Part shown: one piece after another, positions 10,201-21,112 of the stretch | Layout: each line of letters starts with the position of its first letter | Numbering within the stretch: the stretch's first letter is position 1 | Assembly: GCF_033118175.1 (NCBI RefSeq) | Contig: NC_083692.1 | Span: 17,232,501-17,296,500 of the forward strand | Source of the DNA: Dama dama | Lineage: Eukaryota > Chordata > Mammalia > Artiodactyla > Cervidae | Reading direction: 5' to 3' | DNA length: 64,000 bases | Notes under the pieces: model-generated | What the model saw: the letters and a program-made list of their open reading frames with translations, nothing else | Told to the model about the DNA's origin: nothing | Databases searched by the model: none | Translations under genes and position numbers: made by a program

Positions 10201-11814
10201 GAAGAGAACTATGTACTAGTGAATGGTTAATATATATCCCATCATGAACTCTCTAATGGCAACAATGGGCTGCAGCCTACTTGAAGCTGTTCTCTTGGAT
10301 GGGACTTAAACACCACAGTTTGCCACAGTATCCACCCAGCCTACTGGGGCATTTACATGGCTTGCCTGGCCTCTGGAAGCATTTGATTTTGCAGCTCCTG
10401 GTATAAATAAAACCATTCTCAATATCAGTCTTTCAGTGGCCCTAGTGATCCATGGGGTTAACCCAAAGTTTTCAAAAATGAGGTTTTAAAAAATTAGCTA
10501 AATTTTAAAAATGCCACAGAGAGTTCTTAGGTGAAGGGCAGGATGGTATCATAAAATCAAACAAGAAGTTGAGATTGGCTGTTATACAGTCTACAAAATA
10601 CAGAGACCTGTTTATGATGGTTTCTTCCTCCTACTTTCCCCTGGCTCAATGAAATATCTACAGGAGAGACCAGAAGTGAGCCTTCCACTCTCTTCCTTAG
10701 GGTAGGAGGAGAAGTCTACATGGTAGTGATTTGGGGTGGGGTGTGTCTGGTTTAAAGTTTTTTTAATTTCCCATATATATGTATGTGTATATATTCATGG
10801 CTGAAGTATTTAAGAAGAAAATTTGAGTTGCCACTCAATCATCTGAGACCAAATACTGAACTACACTGAGCGGCTATATTACAGTTCAAAGTTCAGTTAG
10901 TCATTTAAATAATTTAGACACCTTTGTTTGAATGTTTGCTATGAGACATACACTATATGCCACTCTATTTGAGGGGGCAAAGCAAAAGGAAGATATCATC
11001 CTTGCCCATAAAGACGACAGAATAGAGAACCAGGAAGATGGATGATATTCATTAAAATGGGGAAATGAGGACATAAGTGATCTAGGGAGGAGCTGATGCA
11101 TTCTGCTCCCAGAATATTCTGTTTCAGCATATGTCTTGAAAATACCTGGGAGAACCTGAAAGGTCCATGTGGGGATGTCATTGTGTAAGTCATGCATATA
11201 CAGGTGCTCCCTGAAGTTGACACCAGGATTATAGGTAGAATCACCAAACTCCTTTAAAGACGATCTTTAGAAATATTGAATTTCAGATAGTAGGTGATTA
11301 ACAAATTTTGAGTTAATGAATGAGTAAACAGAAGCTGGCCTGGGACTCAGTCTTAGGAGATGATGATAATTAACAAACTGGGGCTATAAGAGGAGGCAAA
11401 GAAGTTAGCAGACAAAGAGCACCCCTAGAAGCACAGAACCTCAAGTTTCCTCAGATCTCATCTCCCTTGACACAGGAATTGGTTCCCCACTGCCATGGAA
11501 GCCAAAATGGGTTGTCAGTATGGTCACATGTAACATAGAGAAGGTCTGAGATGAGTCCTCTGTACTTGTTTAGATCTGAAAAGTACATTATAAATATAAG
11601 GATATAGACTCTAGAGGCCTCAAATCATTTTTAAAAGAAGGAGTTTAATCTGAAAGCGTTGACATTATGCTATGAAAATGTTTCCACTTAGCACCCAAGG
11701 AATGCTGCTTCTAGAGAGATGGAGGACCCTTCTTCACGTTTTCCTTTCTTCTTAACCCCTATCCCTTCATACCTACAAAATGTTACTATGGATTGGTCAA
11801 ATTCCTCCATAAAA
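10201..11814. other. Single-copy or very old repeat DNA
   Basis: AT-rich DNA with no clear gene. 10,915-11,030 resembles a decayed L2 on the minus strand. The rest has no recognised family. Confidence 0.4.
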
Positions 11815-11965
11815 ATCTTTGGACCTCAGTTTCCCTGTCTGCTAAATGAGGACAGTAATAGTGCCTACTTTAGAAGGTTGATGTGAAGATTCAGTGTGAT
11901 ACTTATTATTAATACCTTCCACACGCGGAGTTCAATAAGTTTGCCTGTATTCGTCATTATTATCT
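11815..11965 (+). repeat. MIR SINE, 3' half
   Basis: GGACCTCAGTTTCCCTGTCT, AAATGAGGACAGTAATAGTG and GTGAAGATTCAGTGTGATA follow the MIR sense order, ending near a TTCAATAAGT word. Confidence 0.8.
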
Positions 11966-12127
11966 TCACCATTATCCTCATTACGTTTTAGCCAACCCAA
12001 GCCCTACTGCTAAGTAACCATCTTAGATTTGTCAAACCTAGAGAGATTTCTCCCTCTTTCAACCTTGAGTAGCATATCCCCACCCATGTATCAGTAATCA
12101 TATGCTATTTTAAATTATTCTCTCTTT

Positions 12128-12366
12128 TAAAAATTTTTTTTTTCTTTTCTTTTTTTTTTGTTTATTTGGCTGTGTTGGGCCTTAGTTGCATCATATCAGA
12201 TCTTTCATTGAGACACACAGACTCTCTGGTTGTGGCTTGCAGGGTCAGTAGTTGCAGGCTTAGTTGCCCTGCAGCATGTGGAATCCTAGTTCCCTGACCA
12301 GGAATCAAACCCACATCCCCTGTATTACAAGGTAGATTCTTAATCACTGGGCCACCAGGAAAGTCC
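12128..12366 (-). mobile_element. CHR-type SINE
   Basis: Begins on plus with a T-rich tail and GTTTATTTGGCTGTGTTGGG and ends CACCAGGAAAGTCCCT, the tRNA-like head on the minus strand. It is fairly diverged, so an older copy. Confidence 0.85.
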
Positions 12367-13440
12367 CTAAAAGTGTTCTGTTTATTTCATATACACAGTG
12401 TCATTCCAGCATGCTTGAGGTTACCTGAGATGCAGAGATATCTTACATTTCTAAAACTCCTATAGCACCTGTCATAAACTGACTTTGAGGTTGGCATTTA
12501 ACGGCCACTTTAAGTAGTGGGCATGAGTCAGAATATAATTTCTTTTGTATCCCCAATAATGTCAAAAGCACCCTGGACTCCCAGCACTTAAGGAATTTTC
12601 ATCAAACAGATGCTGAGCAGAATATAAAAGATCAGTCACTCCTCATACAGCCCACACTTGTGGAATATTTAAGTGAGGAAGGGGTTGTATTTTATAGATG
12701 AGGAAATTGAGGCCCACGCTGATGACATAGATCCAGCTGAACAAAAGTTATGATGGGAATAATTCTCGGGCCTCTCTTTATGCTCTGTGTTTTGAAACAA
12801 CCACCAATAAAAAAGTTATTTCAGCAAATGTTTATCGAAGGGGGAAAAAAAACGTCCCCGAGGTTTTCTGCTGGAGGTGGCGTTTCCTCTTACACTCAAC
12901 AATTTTGGTGGTGTGGCAGAACGAGGTGTGGGAAGGAGCCAAGGGGAGGGGGGCCTATGACTGGGCTGTTGTGTGAGCCCCAGTGTGGGGGGAGGGATGG
13001 GACTTTTCACTTCTAGGAAAGCTCTTCCAGCTCCAGGCAATCCAGGCCAGGTTTTGCCACCTGCTTTCCTAAGCACACCACCCTGCATTGGCCCAAGGGT
13101 GCCTTCCAGAGAGCTCCATACCTGTCCCCAGGCCAAGCTCACAGAAATTCAACCCAGGAACCAGAAGAGCTCCCCACACTTGGAACCTGGGGGGGTTGGG
13201 AGCGGGGAGGGGGGCGGATTTGCTGCTGTCCCTGGGCAAGGAGGAGAAAACATTTGCAGTCATTAAATAGAACTCACTGCTGTTAGAAGGACACATCTGG
13301 GGCTGGCCGCAGGATGAGGCTCTGAGGGGGGCCGCTCGCCCTGCAGCCGGAGGAGTCCTCCGGACAAGGCGCCTTTGGTAGCCCCGGCCAGGCTCACAGG
13401 CTCCCTTTCAGGTTTTATGCCCACATTTCCCTACCCTTGC
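12367..13440. other. Single-copy, partly GC-rich with a G-quadruplex motif
   Basis: 12,840-13,430 is richer in G+C than its surroundings but not dense in CpG, so it is not called an island. A G-rich motif at 13,189-13,214 has four G runs. The open frames on both strands have no recognisable domain. Confidence 0.4.
13189..13214 (+). other. Potential G-quadruplex motif
   Basis: Runs G7, G3, G4 and G6 are separated by loops TT, AGC and A. This satisfies the usual rule of four runs of at least three G with loops of 1-7 bases. Confidence 0.6.
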
Positions 13441-13627
13441 CTCCCGCCAGTGTTTCTCTATCTCTTAAATATACCTTCCTAATCCTCTCCTTCCTCCTTT
13501 TTAAAGCCTGCCTTTCCTTTCAAATACTTCCTCAAATGCCAACTTGTTATTTTTGTGCCCTCCCCTTCAGGAGCCTTCCCCAGCGCTCTGACTGAAAGTA
13601 CCCTTCAGACCACAGGGCTGGGTCTTC

Positions 13628-13745
13628 ATTCATTCCTTCCTTCATTCATTCACTCAACAAATATTTGATTCCATGTGCGGGACTGTGGCGATACCATCGT
13701 GAACAAGGCTGGCCCAGTTCTTTGATGAGTCAGTCATTAGCTAAT
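13628..13745 (-). repeat. L2 LINE 3' end
   Basis: CATTCATTCACTCAACAAATATTTGA followed by a diverged GGCGATACCATCGTGAACAAGG is the reverse complement of the L2 3' terminus. A weaker L2-like plus-strand fragment may lie at 13,450-13,620. Confidence 0.7.
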
Positions 13746-14107
13746 TAACTAAATAATTACAACTGTGCAAAGGAGAATGAAGGGGTGTTACAAGATAGAC
13801 AGAGAAACCAGTCTTTTTCTTCCTGGTCAGAGCCTCTTCTCCTAATCAGCTTGGTGCCCCAGGCCTCTTCCTCTCATCACAGGGGCAGGTGTCTTATCAG
13901 AAGCTTCCTAGGAGCTTGTTCCCTTCTCCCATAGGTGACAGTCTCAGTGCTCCAGGGGGGCCCCTCAGACTCCTCTGCCCAGCCCTAACTCTCCCAGACC
14001 TCTTCATCATCATGAGGTCTCAGGTTGTCACCCGTGGCCATCCACACACAAGGTTTTCTTCTGCTTATCTGATCTTCAAAGGTTAGCGCATCTCGCAGGG
14101 CAGTAGA
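13746..14107. other. Single-copy stretch, nothing recognised
   Basis: C- and T-rich DNA around 13,820-14,000; no repeat family and no convincing exon. Confidence 0.4.
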
Positions 14108-14580
14108 GCACAGTGGCACAGAGCATAGACTCTGGAACCAGACTGTCCCGTCTCTGACACATACTAACTGTGTGGCCTTGGGCAAGTTACTTAATGGCTC
14201 TGTGCTCGATTCCATCATCATTAAAATGGGGGTGTGCGTGTGATAATACCCAGCCCATAGGGGTATTGGGGGCTTCACTGTTGGCTCAGATGGTAAAGAA
14301 TCTGCCTGTAATGTGGGAGACCTGGGTTCAGTCCCTGGGTCAGGAAGATCCCCTGGAGAAGGAAATGGCAACCCACTGCAGTATTCTTGCCTGGAGAATC
14401 TCATGGACAGAGGAGCCTGGCAGGCTAGAATCCATGGGTTCGCAAAAAGTCAACACAAATGAGCGACTAACACACACACATAGGGGTATTATAAAGGTTT
14501 AAATATATAAATATTCAAAGAGTTACTGCCTGCAAAGCACTCAGGACAGTGGTTAGCACAAGTAAGGGCTCAGCAAGGGA
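14108..14580 (+). repeat. MIR SINE split by a Bov-tA
   Basis: The 5' part (CATAGACTCTGGAACCAGAC, AACTGTGTGGCCTTGGGCAA) lies before a Bov-tA at 14,268-14,478, and the 3' part (GCAAAGCACTCAGGACAGTG) after it. The MIR was therefore in place before the SINE arrived. Confidence 0.88.
14268..14478 (+). mobile_element. Bov-tA SINE inside a MIR
   Basis: Sense SINE from GGCTTCACTGTTGGCTCAG to GCGACTAACACACACA. It is flanked by a perfect 12-base duplication, CATAGGGGTATT, at 14,256-14,267 and 14,479-14,490. Confidence 0.96.
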
Positions 14581-14915
14581 GTTCTTGGATGCTATAGTTT
14601 GAAACCCCCTTTGACAAGGTGTCCAGCCTTGGTCTGAACCCAGCTTGGGTCAGAGGCTCAGGGTGCTGCTTGCGTGGGAGAAGAGCTTGGACCTTTCTTA
14701 AAAAGACAAGACACTGGCAGCAATGAAGACTGCCTGGAAGCAAAATAGACAAGGATGGTGAAGCCAGCTGGATGTGGGGCATGTGGATCTCAGGGATCTC
14801 AACGCCCTAAATCAGGGGCCATTCTGACTGTCTCTTGCTCGAGCAACAAGAAGGGAGCCCAGAGACCTGGTTTTGAGCAGGGCTCACCTACCTCCAGCTT
14901 CTTATGTTCTATATG
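14581..14915. other. Single-copy stretch, nothing recognised
   Basis: About 330 bases with no repeat family or exon that I can support. Confidence 0.4.
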
Positions 14916-15046
14916 CTGTCCTTGGTCGCTCAGTCATGTCCAACTCTTTGCAACCCCATTGACTGTAGCCCACCAGGCTCCTCTGTCCATGGAGATTCTC
15001 CAGGCAAGAATACTGGAGTTGATTGCCATGCCATCCTCCAGGGGTT
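14916..15046 (-). mobile_element. BovA SINE fragment
   Basis: Minus-strand BovA part only (GGTCGCTCAGTCATGTCC to CATCCTCCAGGGGTTC). The tRNA-like head is missing. Confidence 0.88.
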
Positions 15047-15195
15047 CACAGAAGAATGATGGAAGCAATAGAAGATTCACTCTGAAAACAGAAACACCAT
15101 ATAATCATTCTATGCTGTTAATGTTACATATCCAGTTAAGATTTACTAAACCCATTTCGGAAGCTAGCCAAGGTACTAGGAACTAAGGGGTTCAT

Positions 15196-15649
15196 ATTCT
15201 TTTTTTTTTTTTTTTTTTTGGCAGAAAGTCCCTTGGACTGCAAGGAGATCCAACCAGTCCATCCTGAATGTTCATTGGAAGGACTGACGTTGAAGCTGAA
15301 ACTCCAACACTTTGGCCACCTGATGCGAAGAACTGACTCATTTGAAAAGACCCTGATGCTGGGAAAGATTGAGGGCAGAAGGAGAAGGGGACGACAAAGG
15401 ATGAGATGGTTGGATGGCATCACTGACTCAATGGATGTGAGTTTGAGTAAGCTCAGGGAGTTGGAGATGGACAGGGAGGCATGGCGTGCTGTAGTCCATA
15501 GGGTTGCAAAGAGTCGGACATGACTGAGCGACTGAACTCAACTAAACTGATGCTGCCTGTGCGATCTTAGTCTCTCTACCAGGGTTGGAACCCCTGTCCC
15601 CTACATTGGGAGCACCGAATCTTAACCACTGGACTGCCAGGGAAGTCCC
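15196..15649 (-). mobile_element. CHR-type SINE split by a BovB
   Basis: The T-tail (15,200-15,219) and GGC lie left, and the rest (GATCTTAGTCTCTCTACCAG to GCCAGGGAAGTCCC) lies right, of an inserted BovB. Outer flanks GGGGTTCAT (15,187-15,195) and GGGGTTAAT (15,652-15,660) look like the target-site duplication of the SINE, so both parts belong to one element. Confidence 0.8.
15221..15550 (+). mobile_element. BovB LINE 3' end inside a CHR SINE
   Basis: Sense BovB from AAGTCCCTTGGACTGCAAGG to GCGACTGAACTCAACTAAAC. A short internal piece after CCAGTCCATCCT is missing. The frame over the old BovB C-terminus is still largely open but has no start of its own. Confidence 0.92.
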
Positions 15650-16204
15650 AGGGGGTTAATGTCTATGTGTAAAAGCTTAGTTTCTGGTTCTTAGAGGTTT
15701 CTCATTTGGGACTTGGCCTCTCAAAGAAGAAAGAGCTTTTCCAAGCCACAGGGCTTAGTAATCATGGTCTCAGAGAGAAAGCTCCCTTAAGGAGGCACCA
15801 TTGCCCATCACCCCTCCCCCCCACCACTGTTACTGAAGCATCAAAGTAAAGCACAGGTGTGGTCAGGGGGTTGGCTGCCAGCCTCCTCTAAGAGCAGCTG
15901 GTGGACCCAAGTCCACACATGCCCCCATTTGGCCAGGCTCATCCAGCCCGGACAGCTGCACCCTCTCCCTGGGGGAAGGCTCCCTGCCTTGGGCTAGTGT
16001 GGAACTGTAGCCAGGTGCCATTACATCCCAGACTCAGTCTCTGTGTTAACAGAGATGAGCAAGGGCCCATAGGCCCAGTCAAAGGAAGTTAGTCAGGTGC
16101 TCTTTAAAAGACATCATGAGCAGTAAAACAGAAATCAAAATAAAATGGCGGAAAGACAGAGCTCTTCCCACCAATCGAAGAATATGGTTTCTTCCACACT
16201 CAAT
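15650..16204. other. Single-copy stretch, nothing recognised
   Basis: No known repeat and no convincing exon. A C-rich patch is at 15,808-15,824. Confidence 0.4.
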
Positions 16205-16340
16205 TTTTAAGGTCAGAAAAACCGCTTCCTTAGACACCCCCTTGCATCTCATTGGCCAGATTTAGTCACACGCCCATCTCTGGACCAATCCCTGGCCAGG
16301 GTGCTAGGTTGATTATGATCAGCCTCATTCCTTGGAGGCG
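16205..16340. repeat. Old interspersed repeat fragment, family not resolved
   Basis: CCTTGCATCTCATTGGCCAG followed by ACCAATCCCTGGCCAGGG resembles the same old family seen at 9.9 kb and 25.2 kb. Confidence 0.45.
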
Positions 16341-16440
16341 GCAGGGATACCGGAGCTAAGTAGAAGCTCTGCCAGCCGAGAAGGCAGAGGTGGGGAGCCA
16401 GACATGCAACTTCCAGCAAAGGGAGAAAGTGTTAAAACTT

Positions 16441-16640
16441 AAAGGATGGAGCATGGCTTTGAAGCCAAAGAACTGGGTCCAAATGGTGCCTCTTACCAAC
16501 TGAAAAAAGTTGAGTGGGATCCTTTATCTCTGAGAGCCTCAGGTTCCTCTAACAAGGCTGTTGTGAAGGTCAAAGGAAATAATTTAATGTTCATGCAAGC
16601 CCCTGGCAGACTTTAACATCCTATGAGACAGATGCCTCTA
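16441..16640 (+). repeat. MIR-like SINE, diverged
   Basis: GCATGGCTTTGAAGCCAAAG, CTCTGAGAGCCTCAGGTTCC and TTGTGAAGGTCAAAGGAAAT follow the MIR order with many changes. Confidence 0.6.
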
Positions 16641-17214
16641 CAATTATCACTACCAGTGAAATGGTGATGCAAGTGGATCTTCATGGAAGGGAAAGTGGGG
16701 GGAGTTGCCTGTTAGGGGCACTCATTTGGTTTCTTTACAGGCTGTGGCTAAGTGACACTTTTTGGATGAAGTTGACTACTGTATATACTACTTGATCTTA
16801 ATTACTTTAATACCTGGTTCATTCTCTGTCCGAAAGCAATATATATCATTTAAAGTTCTTAGGTCCTTTAAAAAGCAATCCTAATTGCAGTGCAAATGCA
16901 CATGTGTAAATTCCAAATTCAATTATGCTAATAGAGCTATTGGGGAGAATGTCCAATAAACATTAAATGCATTAAAAGTATGTGACAAAATGTCAAAGTT
17001 CATCAGCTGTTCTCAACTAATCTCTCAAAGGTCATGGTACTCAAGGGTGTTTGCGATGGTCAAAGATGATAAAATTACCTCAAGCTTGAACACCAATCTT
17101 TGTTACTCTAACACAGAGCTTTCTTCCCCAGAGTGATATCAGAAACAGAAGAGTGTTTGGCTGGTGAAGGAAAGAATGGAGACTGGGGGATCTGCCAGGT
17201 CACTCGGGCAAATG
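16641..17214. other. AT-rich single-copy stretch
   Basis: No repeat family is recognised. An acceptor-like CTTTACAG ends at 16,740 but no matching donor or open frame supports an exon. Confidence 0.4.
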
Positions 17215-17225
17215 AAATGTAGGTA

Positions 17226-17420
17226 ATTGAAATGGAAATTGAAAGTCATTCAGTCAGACTCTGCGACCCCTGGACTGTACAGCCCATGGAATTCTCCAGG
17301 CCAGAATACTGGAGGGGATAGCTGTTCGCTTATCCAGGGGATCTTCCCAAAGCAGGGATTGAACCCAGGTCTCCCGCATTGCAGGTGGATTCTTTACCAG
17401 CTGAGCCACCAGGGAATCTG
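17226..17420 (-). mobile_element. Bov-tA SINE
   Basis: Minus-strand element ending in AGCTGAGCCACCAGGGAATC. Flanks AAATGTAGGTA (17,215-17,225) and AACTGTAGGTA (17,421-17,431) form an 11-base target-site duplication with one mismatch. The BovA part carries small deletions. Confidence 0.93.
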
Positions 17421-17431
17421 AACTGTAGGTA

Positions 17432-17684
17432 CCTTGCTGTTTTTCCCTGCCTGATCCATTGGCTTGGGCCTATTAAGAAGCATCTTCTCTAGGTCTCAGA
17501 GCATGTGTGGGTTTGAAAGCTCTGGCTCTGAAAAAGATCTTCTATACCAACATACCATAAAGAGAAGTTCCATTCTGTCAGACATCTAATTGTCTCTCCT
17601 GAGTACAAGGGATTGCTATGGTCAGTGGTGGCAACAGCCAAACAAATGAAATCAACTCTTAAAATAGATTCACATTTTTAATAG
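17432..17684. other. Short unassigned stretch
   Basis: Nothing recognised. Confidence 0.4.
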
Positions 17685-17931
17685 TAGCTAATATTAATTG
17701 AGTACTGTATGCCAATCACTGTGCTAAATGATTTAAAATTTATTAATTCTTTAAATCATCACACACACACAAATATGAAGCAGGCATATTATTATTATCC
17801 CCATGTTACAGATGAGGAAACAAAAGCACAGAATGTTCAGCTAATTTGCTATAGATCACAGCTAGTTAGGGGGCAGAGCTAGACTCAAACACAGACAGTC
17901 TGGCTCCAAGGCACATGCCCTTAACCATATA
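17685..17931 (-). repeat. MIR SINE, near full length
   Basis: Reverse complement of MIR: TATTATTATCCCCATGTTAC, GATGAGGAAACAAAAGCACAG, then CAGTCTGGCTCCAAGGCACA. A small CA run at 17,761-17,770 interrupts it. Confidence 0.88.
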
Positions 17932-18577
17932 CATTATGATGTTTTATTTGTTTCTGCTTTTTAATAGACTTTATTTTCTAGAGCATTTTAGGTTTACAGC
18001 AAAACTGAGAGAAAGTATAGAGATTTCCCATATCCTTCCTGTCCCCTATGTAAGCGCAGCCTTTGCCACTGTCAACATCCTCACGAGAGTGGTATACTGT
18101 AATTGATGAACCCTCATTGACACATCTTTACCCAAAGTCCATCATTTACCTTAGGGTTCAGTCTTAATGTTGTCCATTCTATGGATCTAGACAAATGTAT
18201 CATGGCATATATCCCTCATTATAGTACCATACCAAGCAATTTCACTACCCTAAAAAGTCTCTGTGCTCCACCTATTCATTCCTTCCTCCCCATTAGCCAC
18301 CAGAAACCACTAATCTGCTAACTGCATCCATAATTTTGCTTCTTCTAGAATGTCATATAGTTGGATTACACTGTCTGTAGCCTTTTCAGACTGGTTTCTT
18401 TCCCTTAGTAATATGCATTTAAGTTTCCTTCATGTCATTTCTTTTGAATGCTGAATAACAGTCCAATGTCTGGATATACCACAGTTTATCCATTCACCTC
18501 CTGAAGGACATCTTGGTTGCTTCCTAATTTTGGCAATTATGAATAAATCTGCTGTAAACATTTGCTTGCAGGTTTTT

Positions 18578-18931
18578 AAAAAATGTATTTAGTTATTTAT
18601 TGGCTGTGCTGGGTCTTTGTTGCTGCCCAGGCTTTTTTCTAGTTGGGTCAAGCAAGTGTTACTCTCTAGTTGCAGTGTGTGGGCTTCTCATTGTGGTGCC
18701 TTCTCTTATTGTGGAGCACGGGCTCTGGGGCAAGCAGGCTTCAGTAGTTGCAGCTCAGTATTGGGCTCAGTATCGTGGCATCCGGACTTTACAGAGCACA
18801 AGTTCAATAGTTGTGGCGCATGGGCTTAGTTGTTCCGTAGCTTGTGGGATCTTCCCAGATCAGGGATCGAACTGTGTCTTCTGCATGGGCAGGCAGATTC
18901 TTTACCACTGAGCCATCAGGGAAGCCCCCTC
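18578..18931 (-). mobile_element. CHR-type SINE nested in L1
   Basis: Minus-strand CHR element from a TTATTTATTGGCTGTGCTGG tail to GCCATCAGGGAAGCCCC. Flanked by CTTGCAGGTTTTT (18,565-18,577) and CTTGCAGGATTTT (18,932-18,944). Confidence 0.95.
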
Positions 18932-19153
18932 CTTGCAGGATTTTATGCAGACATGTTTTCAGCTCATTTAGGTAAATACCAAGGAGAACAATCGCTGCAT
19001 CATACAGTAAAAGTAGGTTTACCTTTGTAAAAAATCACCAAGCTGTACCATTTTGATTTCCACCAGCATGAATGGGAGTTCCTATTTCTCCACATCCTCA
19101 CCAGCATTGGATTTCATCAGTATTTTGGATTTTGGCCATTCTAATAAGTGTGT

Positions 19154-19357
19154 CCTGGTGGCTCAGACAGTAATCAATCTGCCTGCAATGCAGGAGACCC
19201 ATCTTTGATCCCTGGCTCGGGAAGATCCCCTGGAGAAGGGAATGGCTACCCACTCCAGGATTCTTGCCTGGAGAATTCCATGGACAGAGGAAGCTGGTGG
19301 ACTATATAGTTCAGGGGGTCACAAAGAATCAGACATGACTGAGCAGCTAACACACAC
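19154..19357 (+). mobile_element. Bov-tA SINE nested in L1
   Basis: Sense SINE beginning at CCTGGTGGCTCAGACAG (head slightly truncated) and ending GCAGCTAACACACAC. Flanked by AATAAGTGTGT (19,143-19,153) and AATAAATGTGT (19,358-19,368). Confidence 0.95.
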
Positions 19358-19480
19358 AATAAATGTGTAGTGTTATTTTGTTAATTGTGGTATATCTTCT
19401 TTGGTGAAGTGTCTGTTCAGAGCCTTCGGCTATCTATAATCAAGTTTGGCTTTTTATTGTTGAGTTTTATCATATAGCAT

Positions 19481-19930
19481 TTTTAAGGATGAAAGTGTGG
19501 ATTCATAGAATGTCAGGGATGGAAAGACCTCAGAAATCAACCAGTCCATCCTCCTCACTTAATAGATGTAACAAATGAGTCCCAGAGGCACTTAGATGGG
19601 GCAAAGCTGGAACCAGAGCCCAAGAGTTCAGTGCCTCTTCACCGACAATGTGTGTCATCAGACAATTTCCTCTGTGAGCAGGTAGCTCCCTAAGAACAGG
19701 AGTCACTCCTGGCCATCTATCTTTCCCTCAAACCTCACCTGCCACACAGTCAGTGACTATCTGTAGGAGAGAGAAAGGAATTACTTTCTTCTGGCCTCTC
19801 TGCACCCTTTCCAAAGGGCAGGCCCCTCTGCCCTCTGCTCTAGTTTCTAAAAGGAGTGAAGAGAATTAACGTTTTGGATCTTCCATGGTGCAACAGGTGA
19901 GGATAGAGGCCGTGTCAGAGTGTAATTCTT
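19481..19930. other. Unassigned, with a MIR-like patch
   Basis: 19,500-19,650 (TAGAATGTCAGGGATGGAAAG, GTCCCAGAGGCACTTAG) resembles an old SINE-derived repeat. The rest shows nothing. Confidence 0.4.
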
Positions 19931-20020
19931 CACCTTGACTGTGCAGCAGCATCACCTGCAGGGTTAAAAAAAAACACAAAAACTGGATGCCTGAGCCGCA
20001 TCCCCGGATGTATGGATTCC
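19931..20020 (+). repeat. MER5-like DNA transposon fragment
   Basis: GCAGCATCACCTGCAGGGTT followed by TGGATGCCTGAGCCGCATCC resembles the left part of MER5A (hAT-Charlie). An A-run interrupts it. Confidence 0.5.
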
Positions 20021-20039
20021 ATACATGGTGTTAGTTTAT

Positions 20040-20445
20040 TGTCCACCAGGCCCTGGGCTAAGCCCTTCACGTGCAGCATCCTATTTAATCTTTCCTTATG
20101 CAGTCCTACACTGCAGACAGTATTCTCCTCCTCCATCTGTAAATGAAGAAACTAGGGGCTTCCCTGGTGGTTCAGCAGTAAAGAATCTGCCTGCAGTGCA
20201 GGAGAAGCAGGAGACAAAGATTTGATCCCTGGGTCGGGAAGATCCCCTAGAGGAGGAAATGGCGACCCACTCCAGTATTCTTGCCTAGAAAATCCCATGG
20301 ACAGAGGAACCTGGTGGGCTATAATCATAGGGTCGCAAAGAGTCAGATAACGACTGAATGACTAAGCATGCACATACATGGTTCAGAAAGGTTAAGAAAC
20401 TAACTCACCCAGGGTCACACAGCTAGTATATACTGGAACCACTAT
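20040..20445 (-). repeat. MIR SINE split by a Bov-tA
   Basis: Left part (CCTCCATCTGTAAATGAAG) and right part (GTTCAGAAAGGTTAAG, GGGTCACACAGCTAGTA) are adjacent blocks of a minus-strand MIR, now separated by a SINE. Confidence 0.8.
20155..20378 (+). mobile_element. Bov-tA SINE inside a MIR
   Basis: Sense element from GGGGCTTCCCTGGTGGTTCA to GACTAAGCATGCACA. The tRNA-like part has a small insertion (GAGAAGCAGGAGAC). No clean target-site duplication is seen. Confidence 0.92.
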
Positions 20446-20793
20446 GCAAATGAAAACCACCTAACTGCATGCACACAGGGACTGAGGTCTCTACACCCGA
20501 CCATGTGCAAACCCTGCATTTTGAGACCCCAGAAGCCAAAAGGCAGACATGGGACCCCCAGAAGAAGGCTGCTCAGAGAAAGCTCTTCACAAGCTGTGAT
20601 GTTGGTGCGGCCCATATAGGGGTCCTGAAAGCTGTATGTGAGGCCCCAAATTGGAACCCATCAGCTCTATCAAAGACCAGAGCTCACAGACGCCCACACA
20701 CTTGTTCTAATTTGCACACCATTCAGACAGAGCCCTCACTCTTTTATTTTTCTGATACTGAAGGGATTTTTTAATTGAACTATAACACACAAC
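20446..20793. other. Single-copy stretch, nothing recognised
   Basis: An open frame of about 100 codons on plus has no domain or splice context. Confidence 0.4.
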
Positions 20794-20930
20794 TCTGGAG
20801 CAGGAACTAACAACCTACTCCAGTATTCTTGCCTAGAGAATTTCATGGACAGAGGAGCCTTGCGGGCTATAGTCCATGGGGTCGCAAAGACTAGGGCACG
20901 ACTCAGTGACTAACACACATAACACACAGA
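20794..20930 (+). mobile_element. BovA SINE fragment
   Basis: Only the BovA part is present (CTACTCCAGTATTCTTGCCT to CAGTGACTAACACAC); the tRNA-like head is missing. Confidence 0.88.
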
Positions 20931-21112
20931 CAAAGAGGCACACAAATATTAAGTACAGCTCAATGAATGTTCACAAAGCAGACACATGGGGTAACCTGCT
21001 CCGCTTATTTTAGGTAACATCTTTAGGCATCTCCAGTTATCTTAAGGGTTTCATTGAAGACTCCAAAGCAAACATTTTAAAACTGAATCTCATATACAGA
21101 TAAAGGTCATTT

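Larger units (their letters stand above)
17957..19480 (-). mobile_element. L1 3' UTR, host of two nested SINEs
   Basis: The plus strand reads the reverse complement of an old L1 3' end: GTTTACAGCAAAACTGAG, GTCTGGATATACCACAGTTT, CCACATCCTCACCAGCATT and TCTTCTTTGGTGAAGTGTCT in the expected order. It is interrupted at 18,578-18,931 by a CHR SINE and at 19,154-19,357 by a Bov-tA, and continues on the far side of each. Confidence 0.9.

Noticed and set aside
20146..20402. AAGAAACTA on both sides of a Bov-tA as a target-site duplication
   Set aside because: The right copy lies inside MIR sequence beyond the SINE end, and both words belong naturally to the MIR, so the match is accidental.
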